Shown: positions 1 through 9,534 of the stretch, piece by piece
Layout: every line of letters starts with the position of its first letter
Position numbering within the stretch: the stretch's first letter is position 1
From: Ciona savignyi
Lineage: Eukaryota > Chordata > Ascidiacea > Phlebobranchia > Cionidae
Assembly: GCA_000149265.1 (NCBI GenBank)
Contig: CH000075.1
Span: 66,927-130,926 of the forward strand
Length of the DNA: 64,000 bases
Direction of reading: 5' to 3'
Program-made: the position numbers and the translations under genes
The notes under the pieces: generated by a model
The model's database searches: none
Seen by the model: the letters and a program-made list of their open reading frames with translations, nothing else
Told to the model about the DNA's origin: nothing

Positions 1-2439
1 CTTCCCAAAAATTCTTCATATAATTTATAAGGTAGTGCGTCTAATATATGGATCAGGTATTTTAGGATGCATTATTGCCTATCCTTAAAACTAGTACCGG
101 TACTGGTAATCTGGTATTATAAACAAATTGCTATCCTACACAATAAAATATGGTAAAAGCAACTGTGATATTCACTAGCCTCATTTTTTTCTTTAATATT
201 TGTTCATTTGAAAATTTAAACCGAGCGGTCATAAAAATATTAAGTTTCTGGATGAATGAGCTTTATAGGGCAACTCTAAACCGTGCGTATTATGTTACGT
301 AAAATATGGTAATTGTAAAATAAATAAAGTTTTAAATTTTGATTAAAATGATTAGAAATAGTAATTAGTACAAAGATTAATATGATTAAAAACACCTTTC
401 TTAACTAGGAATAATCTATGGTAAAACACCATATATGCTTACAACACACAGGGAGTATACAGAAGACCAGTTTACATAGATTTATTGGTCACACTATTAT
501 ACGAAATACAAACTAACAAGTCATTAAACAACATTAATGTGATATTATTGTCTACACTCCCTCTTTATACATAAACATCACACATCAACAAATACTTAAT
601 ATAGCTTTACCCTTCCCCGAAATATATACATGGTACAAATTTCACCTTTTTTCAGTTAAAAATATTTAATAGCCTAACCTTTCTCTGTCATAATATACAA
701 AATTTATCATTTTTAAAAAAACAAAATTTTAATGGCCTAATCTTTCTGACATATATACACAAAATACAAATTTTCCCATTTTTCCACTAAACTGCCTTAA
801 TCTTTTTAGCTCAGGGCAAATTGATGCCTGTACCTCTGTAGTATTTGAATTCCTATGGACCAACTGTCTGTGTGGTTAAATACAATAGCATTGTATGGAG
901 GCTATTGTTTGTATAGTAGCCTTTATGATGGCTTATCAAGATAAACGATCAATTGGTGGCTACTGAGGTAAACTTACACAATACAAACAGCTGGAAACTG
1001 GATTATCCTTAAGAGAGTGTGAATTTATTCATCTGAAGGTAAAAAATGGACACTAACACTTACAACAGTTGTATCAAACAGTGATCAGTTAACAAGTTTT
1101 ATGAAGGGATAATTAAAAGGAATGTTTTCCTTATCTACTTGTAAACCATTTTTCATACAGTATATGCACTATGCACCTATGTTGTATTAGATTTTATGCA
1201 GTACATTGATAAAGAAAATATCCAAATTATTTCAGGACCTGAATCATATTCATATTAGATCTTACTACTAGTGTGTTATGTTTGACAAAATATCAAATTC
1301 TCCATGTAAAATATAATAATCCAATTCTGTGGTTTATTAAAATGATTTTCCATACAGTGCATCATCTATGCACCTACTGTACTAGATGTAAGACATTAAT
1401 AAAGAACCAGGGTGTGATCCACACCAAATTTTACTACCACCGTGTTATGTATGTTTAACCAAATCATGTTCAAATTTAGCACTCAAATTCGGACGTTTTT
1501 ATTTAATTAAACTGTTTTCTGTTAAACTACAACTAAACCCATTGATACTACAAGTACCAGGAACAACTTAATGATTTACCGACACTCGTTATTATGCAAT
1601 GGTAATAAATACGCTTGTGTTCATAAACTAATAAAGATATCATTCTGGATATATTGTCCATGGAATCAAATATAACTTATATACAGTTATAAAGATTTAC
1701 ACATGATAATAACACACATCACACTAAGTTTAAAATTGGACAATACTGTTTGTAGGCAAATTAAAGTTTAATATAGTTAAATTTTTATTTACAATGCAAG
1801 ATTTTGTTTTGATAATTGAAAAAGGCATACATTTTTTTGGAATTGCATCTTTAGTATTGAATAACAATTTTTGTAAATTTCATTTATATTATTGTGTAAA
1901 ATAAATTTGTTTCTTTTGCAAACAAATAAAATCTGTAATCTTTCTAGTTAATGATTCACTAAGAAAATAAAAAAACACACTAACTTAAACTGAATCTAGA
2001 GCAAGAAGGAATTTTCGGTTAATAATATATTTTAAATAAATATTTCGAAGACTATTGCCACCTTATATAAGGCAATTAATTCACTGCACTATATTTCCAA
2101 TTCAACCCTCATGTAAGACCCCAATTATATAAGTTATGCAATCATTATATATATAATTTAACATTATGTAGTGAAAGCATCATGTAAAGCAATTCAGTGC
2201 ACTTGAAGCCATTGTAATACACACAGCTCTTACTTAGCATTGATGTATGTTTAGTGACACATATAACTAAATCAATATTTAACAATAAGACTTCTAGACT
2301 GCATAGTAGTTTAAAAGAAAATCTTAACATATGAATAACATATGTATTAACCTTTGGTTAAATTTTAAGTTTTGTTTAGTTTTAAATTTTTAGTTTGTTT
2401 TAAGCAATTGTCAAATTGGTATAAATTACATACATGTTT
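1..2439. other. AT-rich gene-poor stretch with small duplications
   Basis: No protein-coding exon could be supported here on either strand. Two local repeats are visible. Around 610-800 a unit of about 60 bp (AAATTT, poly-T/A, then a GCCTAA-CTTT core) recurs about three times imperfectly. Around 1145-1300 and 1350-1470 a diverged tandem duplication shares the strings TATGCACCTA and ATAAAGAA. The downstream part of a minus-strand gene may run in from 2904, but no further exon of it was recognised. Confidence 0.5.
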
Positions 2440-2830
2440 GTAAAGTATTTTTAAAGATGTAATTATATTAAACCTACATGTTAGAGATGAAATAATGAAA
2501 AATTTATTTCTATCAGAAATGACAGATGGCATTTCTGAAGAATTATTTATAGAAAAATTGATTATTCCGATATAAAGCAATATGTGTTGAAAGTCTTGAA
2601 ACACTACAATCCAAATTCAGATTCATTATTTGTAATCCAATATATTAAATCTTCACTAAACACATTGAATTTAAAACAGATCATTTGAACTGGGTCGATC
2701 ACTACTATAATAAAAAAATAATGGAATTAACCAAAAAAAATATACAATTTACCCAAAAGTTACAAAACGACTTTAACAAAAATACCGAATTACAAAAAAT
2801 TACAAATTTAACAAACAATTATGAATAGAC
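2440..2830. repeat. Direct repeat, unit 1 (pairs with 7540-7810)
   Basis: This block and 7540-7810 share long near-identical runs in the same orientation, for example TGTTAGAGATGAAATAATGA and CAGAAATGACAGATGGCATT, followed by the same AT-rich tail containing ATAGACCCAAAAATGT. On the plus strand it reads as a short protein-like stretch (HVRDEIMKNLFLSEMTDGIS) that soon meets stops in both copies, so it may be an old coding remnant. Each block lies downstream, in minus-strand sense, of an exon ending in KPRLxL, so both may belong to one duplicated locus. Confidence 0.6.
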
Positions 2831-2903
2831 CCAAAAATGTTTACACAAAATTAGGAATTTACCCAAAATTAAAATCTTCTTTTTATTACACAAGTTCACC
2901 CAC

Positions 2904-3832
2904 CAAGTTTAAGCCGGGGTTTCGAAGCCATTTCCCCATCAACAGGGGTGTCATCTGGGATGGGTGAGGGACTTCCCGAGGATGACCCATCTCTGGGGGT
3001 GCTGGGGGCTGAACTTGAATCCCCTGGAATAAATATGATATCAGGGCAAAAAACATGGGTCACCACATACCCCCATTCATTTAATGACTCCCCAACATAT
3101 CTACCCCATCCATTCAACAGCGCCAAAAATCCATCAAAATTCGGGCAAGTAAGAATTCTCGCGTTTGGCGTAAGCTCATGCGAGTAACACAAGTAAAAAT
3201 GGCCCGCAGGCCGCACCTGTGGTTTGTATGACGTAACAACTGTTTAAAATCTGGTATTATAACAATCTGAAATTATGATGGTGCTGTTAAGTATTATAAA
3301 CTCCAGTATTCGGACGCGGCATGTATAATAAAAACGTTATACTCCATTTGAATAGAAAATGGTCCCGGTAAACGATAATTAGTTTTTTATGTGCGCAAAA
3401 GTAAATTCTTACTTGCGCACATTTTTGGTCCTGTGATAATAAGTTGCAAAAACAAAATTGAAATATTTAAAACCAAAGTTTAAAAAAAATGAAATGCAAT
3501 GCAATTTGTCATTTGCAGACTTTAAACTCTTTACAATACAAAAAGTAAATTATCTTAACGCAAAACCAAAATGAGATATTAAAAAAAAAAAAAAAGGTCT
3601 TATCACCTCTAGGTGTCATCGGAGAGCTACAAGAGGAAACGTTGGCGACGCTGTCTGGAGTCAATGGCCGTATTTCTCCACTGGAGGGAGTAGTTTTAGT
3701 ATTTTCTTCAGTGGGGGTGGTTTCATGGTGTGGGGAGTTACTTTCCGGAATCTTCTCTGCACCATCTATTCCTTCATACGGCTCGAACGAATCTGTGGGA
3801 ATTCCACGAAATGAGTTTGCGGGCGTTTCAAA
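2904..3832 (-). CDS. Unrecognised Ser/Thr/Pro-rich protein, two internal exons
   Basis: Two minus-strand exons are proposed: 3832-3607 and 3023-2904. The first follows a TGAAAAG acceptor, encodes about 75 residues starting FETPANSFRGIPTDSF and ends at a GTGATA donor in phase 1. The second follows an ATTTATTCCAG acceptor, begins in the matching phase, encodes about 40 residues with many SP and TP pairs and ends with KPRLKL before a GTGGGT donor, again phase 1. Phases join cleanly to give TPRGDSSS across the junction. No domain was recognised; the low-complexity SP/TP content suggests a disordered regulatory region. First and last exons were not found. A single exon at 9157-9280 on the same strand ends with the related KPRLDL in the same phase. 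Confidence 0.4.
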
Positions 3833-4009
3833 CTTTTCAGTAAATTCGGACAGGATAAAATGGGTACAGTAATAGAATAGCACCTTGGGGCCAGACTCAT
3901 AATAATATCAGAATGGTCATAAAAAACGAAGTTGCCATAACCACGGCTGAAACGATGTCGTCGTTTTAATGATTGCAAAATTACTTCATTTCATTGTTGA
4001 CAATGATGG

Positions 4010-4175
4010 AAGTAAAAAACGACAAATTGCTGCTGCCGTAACAGAAGATAATGTTTAATTTTAATTTTTAATTCAATGTGTTCAATTTGTAGCCGTTGCC
4101 ATATAACGGTACGACAAATTTTTGTTGCCAAAACAAAGGTGTTTTTCTTCCTCAATGCATTTCCTGTGTGACGGT
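4010..4175. repeat. Inverted repeat flanking GDI-1, left arm (right arm 6245-6412)
   Basis: The sequence here reappears reverse-complemented at 6245-6412. Shared strings include TAACAGAAGAT(A/G)ATGTTTAATTTTA and GGTACGACAAATTTTTGTT. The two arms bracket the GDI-1 gene at about 0.3-0.5 kb from each end. The arms have diverged by small indels. They could be ends of an old foldback element or part of the event that produced the GDI duplication. Confidence 0.65.
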
Positions 4176-4344
4176 TAAGGTTAAGAAAACGCACAAGAAA
4201 GACAGCGACCATTTCTATTTGCCGCCCACAGGTATTAAGGCAACAGCATTTTGTCTAAGAAAGAATAAGATCCTTTATAGCAGTAGCAAATTATGTCTAT
4301 TTTGGGATGTTTTCCTCTGTAAGGAAAGTTGAGAATTGCATCTT

Positions 4345-6170
4345 TAAGAAATGTGCATTGTGTTATTAGGGTTAAAAATTAGGAAATATTATTTTTTAGA
4401 TTTTATTAGTTATCCTATATATTTGTTGTAAAACAGCAAGGTAAAATGGATGAAGATTATGATCTTATCATCTTGGGGACTGGGCTGACAGAGTGCATTC
4501 TAAGCGGACTTTTCTCCGTGAGTGGGAAGAAGGTGCTGCATATGGATCGCAATTCTTATTACGGAGGAGAGTCAACTTCCCTTACACCTGTCCAAGATGT
4601 TTATAAATACTTTGGGTCAGAAGCGGTTCCCGATTATGATAGACCGAGAGACTGGAATGTAGATGTTGTGCCAAAGTTCCTCATGGCTGATGGGAAGCTA
4701 GTAAAGTTGCTGATTCATACGAACGTGACGAGGTATTTGGAGCTTAAACCCGTAGATGGAAATTATGTAGTGAATGGTAATGGACTGCACAAAGTACCAG
4801 GCTCGTATTATGAGGCACAGGCTAGTTCAATAATGGGAATAGCGGAAAAAAAGAGACTTTCAGGGTTTCTAAAATTGGCTTTGAATTACCAAGAAAATGA
4901 TCTTTCTACTCATGATGGTGTCAACCCAAAATCTTCAATGGCTGAAGCATTTAACAAATTTCACCTAACCTTAGACACAGTTGATATTATCAAGCATACA
5001 ATGTTATTTTATCGTACAGATGATTACCTTTCTAAACCATTTGCACAGATAGTCCTAAAAATTCAACATTATTGCAAGTCTCAGCAGAAATATGGCAAAT
5101 CCCCATTTCTCTACCCATTGTATGGGCTTGGGGAAATTTCACAAGCGTTTACAAAGTTAAATGCAATCTACGGAGGCACATACATGCTGAACAAACCAAT
5201 TGCTAATATAGGTGAATTGGTCGATGGCAAAATTGGAGTTACATCAGAAGGAAAGACAGTCTACGGAAAATGTGTGGTTGGGGACCCTAGTTATTTTCCT
5301 GAAAAAGTGCACAAAACCGGTCAGGTTGTTCGTGCAGTTTGCTTTCTAAATCACCCCATCAGAGATACTAACAACAGCAACTCTTGCCAGATTATAATCC
5401 CTCAGAAGCAGGTTAAGAATCACCGCAAGCACGATATTTATGTGTTTTGCGGCTCCTATTCACATAATCTGTGCCCCGCTAAGTACTATCTTGCCATTGT
5501 ATCGACAACCGTGGAAACTGCAAACCCTGAGGCTGAACTCACACCTGGTTTGAAGCTGATCGAGCCAATTGCGGAGAAGTTCATCAAGGTCAGCGACATA
5601 TACGAGCCTCTGGATGACGGCAAAGAAAGTCAAATGTTCGTCTCAAAAAGTTACGATGCGACCAGTCACTTCGAAACCACTTGTGATGACATATTAGACG
5701 TCTACAAGCGGGTGACAGGGGAAGATTTTGACTTCACCCAAGTCAAGAATGACACTTTGGATAATACACATTCAGCGTCCATCAAATAATGTAGATTAAT
5801 AAAGTTGCAGCAATTATGTTAAGGTTATAAAAGCTAATATAGTTTATTATTCTATATATTAGTACAAGAGAAAATATCAATGAAAAAATATGTTCAATGT
5901 TTTAAATTCACCAGTAAATGGGTTGATGCTTTGGGTATTGCGATAACAATAGAAGCCTTTCTTTATTTTATTTCATGTAATGTATTATAAGCTAGAAGGA
6001 TTATAAGGGTGGTGTAGATAAATAATCACGTTTCATGTGTTTCCATGTATCACTATATTTGCTATGTTGTTGTTGTATTTCTTGCTTAACATCGGTGTTT
6101 AGTGTTCTGTTCCCCTTTTTTTTCGCTTAAAATGAAGATATATTAAACTCCAATATTTGGAAATGTTATT
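4345..6170. repeat. Left arm of GDI inverted duplication (right arm 9535-11560)
   Basis: The gene and both flanks are duplicated in inverse orientation. Upstream, the run TTAGTTATCCTATATATTTG followed by TTGTAAAACAG precedes each ATG. Downstream, ACCAGTAAATGGGTTGATGC and TAAATAATCACGTTTCATG occur in both. A spacer of about 3.4 kb separates the arms. The right arm carries roughly 300 bp between the GDI stop and the shared 3' flank that the left arm lacks. This is a large imperfect palindrome with convergent genes. Confidence 0.85.
4446..5789 (+). CDS. Rab GDP-dissociation inhibitor, divergent copy (GDI-1)
   Basis: GDI binds prenylated GDP-bound Rab GTPases in the cytosol, extracts them from membranes and recycles them during vesicle traffic. 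The 447-residue single-exon product starts with the family N-terminus ([20 protein letters not shown], then [11 protein letters not shown]) and keeps RTDDYL and YPLYGLGE. Length matches the usual 440-450. The Rab-binding helix that reads [10 protein letters not shown] in the sister copy is GEISQAFTKL here, so the Arg implicated in Rab binding is Lys and the adjacent Gly/Ala have changed. The middle third (about residues 85-345) is far more divergent from the sister gene than either end. The tail after DFTQVKN is unrelated to the sister's. An acceptor (TTGTAAAACAG) lies just before the ATG, and AATAAA lies shortly after the stop. It is probably expressed but may be functionally specialised. Confidence 0.9.
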   Translation: MDEDYDLIILGTGLTECILSGLFSVSGKKVLHMDRNSYYGGESTSLTPVQDVYKYFGSEAVPDYDRPRDWNVDVVPKFLMADGKLVKLLIHTNVTRYLELKPVDGNYVVNGNGLHKVPGSYYEAQASSIMGIAEKKRLSGFLKLALNYQENDLSTHDGVNPKSSMAEAFNKFHLTLDTVDIIKHTMLFYRTDDYLSKPFAQIVLKIQHYCKSQQKYGKSPFLYPLYGLGEISQAFTKLNAIYGGTYMLNKPIANIGELVDGKIGVTSEGKTVYGKCVVGDPSYFPEKVHKTGQVVRAVCFLNHPIRDTNNSNSCQIIIPQKQVKNHRKHDIYVFCGSYSHNLCPAKYYLAIVSTTVETANPEAELTPGLKLIEPIAEKFIKVSDIYEPLDDGKESQMFVSKSYDATSHFETTCDDILDVYKRVTGEDFDFTQVKNDTLDNTHSASIK

Positions 6171-6244
6171 CATTTATATTTTGGCAAGACAAAAGGTTTG
6201 CAGGAATCATCACGAAAGACAGAAAACCATTATTTTTTCCGTTG

Positions 6245-6412
6245 CACAGGAAATGCATTGATAAAGAAACACATCTTCTGTTATGGTAACAAAAATTTGT
6301 CGTACCGGTATATGGCAACATCAATGTTATGGCATTGGCTACAAATTAAACACAATGAATTTAAAAGTAAAATTAAACATCATCTTCTGTTATGGCAATA
6401 GCGATTTGTCGT
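6245..6412. repeat. Inverted repeat flanking GDI-1, right arm
   Basis: Reverse complement of 4010-4175 with small differences. It contains GGAAATGCATTGATAAAG and TTCTGTTATGGCAATAGCG, both matched in the left arm. Short internal repetition (CTTCTGTTATGG occurs twice) suggests slippage or a tandem step inside this arm. Confidence 0.6.
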
Positions 6413-6475
6413 TTTCATTCCGATCTTTGCCATCTCTAAAAATTATCTGCCATGAGGGAGAATAATAGTCTAGTA

Positions 6476-6806
6476 CAGGGGTTCTTAAACTGGGGGGCTT
6501 GAAAGTTTCTCAAGGGGGGCGCGAGCATGACAGTGACATATTGATAAAAAACAGCTCTAAATTACACTCAAACCTCGTTGTTCTCGTTACCAATAATTAG
6601 TTAACATTAATTCAATAACATACTTCAACAAAGCCTCGAATTAAACGACTAGTTTCCCAAAAACAGTTGCATCCTTCACACTAAGCAGGGTAATGGCAAA
6701 TAAATTATTGTTCTATTTTTCGTAAATTTGATTTTTGAGTAGGTGAGGCGCGAGCATGAATCACAAATCTTAAGGGGGCGCGACTGAAAAAGTTTAAGAA
6801 CCACTG
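6476..6806. mobile_element. hAT-type MITE, 331 bp
   Basis: The termini are inverted repeats: CAGGGGTTCTTAAACTGGGG at the left and AGTTTAAGAACCACTG at the right. It is flanked by 8-bp duplications GTCTAGTA and GTTTAGTA that match at 7 of 8 positions, as expected for hAT. Each end carries a GGGGGCGCGA motif. There is no transposase, so it is non-autonomous. It belongs to the same family as the element at 45437-45786. Confidence 0.85.
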
Positions 6807-6814
6807 GTTTAGTA

Positions 6815-7539
6815 GGTTGTTGTTGAAATGAATGGCTGAGAAAAATGCTCCCAAAAACCAGACAATTTTTATTTTCCCAGATTGGTATCAAGACTAGCTA
6901 TTATTGCCCTTGCACAAATAAACATTAATTTACTATTTAACACAGTTATACCTAGGTAAAAGTATAATAAATTAATCACTGCAAAATCACCTAACTAAAT
7001 AATTGAACACATAGGATATCATTTATTGTGTGAATTGAAAACATAGTTGTTTAAGTAGAATATATATTGCAAATACTAACGTGTTTATCTGTTTAGTCTG
7101 TAAATAACTCTTCCGCGTTTGGAATAATTGCGTCATATTTAAAGGTGCGATAAACCACGTTATTACAGCCTGGCGAACGTGACCTACTTTCTTTGTGCGT
7201 GCGTTCGTTTTAAGCGCGTCTGTCCACGATGCACGTCTATGGGACAACTGATAAGATAATGCTTGTTGTGCTTTGATGCAAATTGTATTTCTGAGCTACC
7301 GCATTAGAAAATGTTCGGACGCTTTCGCACGATAGATGCACTTTCGGTATGGAGAAACGCATTACGGGTATTACATACAAATGAAGAAGCCATTTTACAA
7401 TTTTGATGTTACGAATTTACTTTAATGACGATTTACCAAAAGTTTCTTATCATAGTTATCCACTGTCGCACGCTTGCTGAAACGATACGCTGACGTCTGC
7501 ATAATCGGCATCACGCATGTTCTCTCTATTTTTAAAGAT
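6815..7539. other. GDI spacer, no gene seen
   Basis: This part of the spacer between the two GDI arms shows no supportable gene. A segment near 7310-7372, containing TTTCGGTATGGAGAAACGCA, reappears reverse-complemented near 52150-52210, so it is a dispersed repeat of unknown type. Confidence 0.5.
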
Positions 7540-7810
7540 GTAATTATATAAGACCTACATGTTAGAGATGAAATAATGAAGAATTTATTTCTATCAGAAA
7601 TGACAGATGGCATTTCTGAGAGAAATTGATTATTCCGATATAAAGCACTATGTATTTGGAACACTACAATCCAAATTCAGATTCATTATTTGTAATTCAA
7701 TTTGTACTTAAAATTATGGTTTTTAACTAAAATAACGAATTACGAAAAAACAAGCAATTATAAATAGACCCAAAAATGTATTTACCCAAAATTAAAATTT
7801 TCCTACTATT
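7540..7810. repeat. Direct repeat, unit 2 (pairs with 2440-2830)
   Basis: Same orientation as unit 1 and near-identical over CCTACATGTTAGAGATGAAA and CAATCCAAATTCAGATTCAT. It is shorter by several small deletions, including one in the middle of the protein-like stretch. 7811-8839 holds no recognisable gene. Confidence 0.6.
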
Positions 7811-8839
7811 CTTATTAAATTGCTTGTAAAGATACGAATCCCTAGAGATTCAAATCTCAAAGATTCGAAATTCTATATTGTGCATCCCTAGTCATACATT
7901 GTGAATTTAAACATCAGTATCAAATTGAATCATTCAATAATTTGTAAGAACTTGACTGGGATTTAGATTATTAAGCAATAATATTCGAGAATACGACTAC
8001 CGAGGTACGCAGTAATAGAAAGTTGAAATGCAGTTTTAATCTGATGAAAAAACATAATTTTTTGCAAAACAGATGTAACTATAATCAGAACAAATTGAAC
8101 ATATTGAAACAAAAAATAAATTAAAGTATCATCTTGATCTTGTATGGGTTAATTTTAGCATTTCACCGTCTTAGTTATTACAAAAGGTTTATCATAATAA
8201 GGGATATTACAAACACTATGTCACTTTCTACTCACATTCCAGCTTCTTGGCGTGGAATGAAAGCGAAAAAATAACCAAGAAGCCAGAGTTCTAAATACTT
8301 GAGGTACGACACTGTACAAGTATATTTGTTTTTTTAGGTCTTTTGTTTTTATTATGGACGAAACTTTTGTTTGAATATAGCCAGACCGGTTGCAAAGAGT
8401 ATACTACCGGATTGATTTAATGATAAATCAACATTGCACAATATTAAAGTACACATAAATGTGCCGTGATTTGTTCACGTTTGCCATGCATGGTTGTTAT
8501 GGGGTCAACAGATTTGCTCAACCATTCTCATAGCATTTTGCTTTGCACAAAGTTATGCAAGACATCATCCACATATCCCATAGATACAGTGTAACATCTT
8601 CATTATATTATGTATATGTACCAGTAAAATGCTTTGTACCCATGTATATTTTAACGATTTTAAATAAATAAATTTATTAAGATAATTGCTACAATTTAAT
8701 GTCAGAAAAATCATGTCTCGGTATTTGAAAGTAATAATAGATAAAACCCCAATTATAGTCCACTACACCTCTGAGAAACCACTATACACAGTCTTAAGTT
8801 TATCCCTGTATGACTGTTTAGTTCTGCACACTTTACACC

Positions 8840-9016
8840 CAGTGATGGGATTCAAGAGGTTCACATAGTTTCGGTCGAACATGTTTTTGGAACGTCGGAA
8901 TAATCACCGATCCGATTCTTGCTTTTTTTACAGCATTAGACCTTTTAGGGAACCTGTTGTTAGTAAGTACGATACAAAAGAGAACATGTTCTTAAAATTT
9001 TGAATCCCATCCACTG
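8840..9016. mobile_element. Short hAT-like MITE, 177 bp
   Basis: Terminal inverted repeats are CAGTGATGGGATTCAA at the left and TTTTGAATCCCATCCACTG at the right. The flanking 8-mers TTTACACC and GTTATAAC agree only partly, so the target duplication is decayed or the boundary is slightly off. There is no coding capacity. Confidence 0.6.
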
Positions 9017-9156
9017 GTTATAACCATAGGTGTACACTGGCTGTTTTGCCAAGAGTGCAAAGATTATGAATCAATAGGGAAAACGCATATTGGTACAAAT
9101 GTCAAGTATATTATAAGTTTAAATTGTAATTTCAGGACTTTCAAATGTCTGCTTAC

Positions 9157-9280
9157 CCAAATCAAGCCGAGGCTTCACTTTTATTTCCATATCGTTAACA
9201 GCAGGTAAGGAAGAATCATTTCCAAGTTTTTCAATGCTTGTCGAAACTTTTTCGTTGTTCACATGTATTAGTTCCTCCAT
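9157..9280 (-). CDS. Possible first exon of unrecognised protein ending KPRLDL
   Basis: A minus-strand exon opens at an ATG (MEELIHVNNEKVSTSI) and runs 41 codons plus one base to a good GTAAGC donor. The last residues, KVKPRLDL, match in spacing, phase and position the end of the exon at 3023-2904 (ASKPRLKL). No domain was recognised and no following exon was found before the hAT MITE. It could be the first exon of a paralogue, or a leftover from the local duplications. The similarity is short, so it is suggestive only. Confidence 0.35.
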
Positions 9281-9534
9281 TTTCAGTACAAATCCTAACA
9301 ACTTAACTAACTTAATCGATATCTAAGCACGAATTTGAATAATATCACGACAATTAGTTTTAATAGTTTCATCTTGTACACTTAAAACACTTAGTCAATT
9401 TTGCTAAAGTATTACCTCAGTTGTCATAAGTTAAATTTTAGAATAAGATATGTAATAGATAACATGGCACTAAATTGTAGTATTGCCAAAATACAAGCAA
9501 TTATTATTTCCAAATATTACAGATAATAAATGTT

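Noticed and set aside
3600-3883. Extending the Ser/Pro exon to the non-ATG start at 3883 and through its poly-Phe end
   Set aside because: The upstream part lacks an ATG, and the downstream part runs into a pyrimidine tract after a GTGATA donor whose phase fits the next exon.
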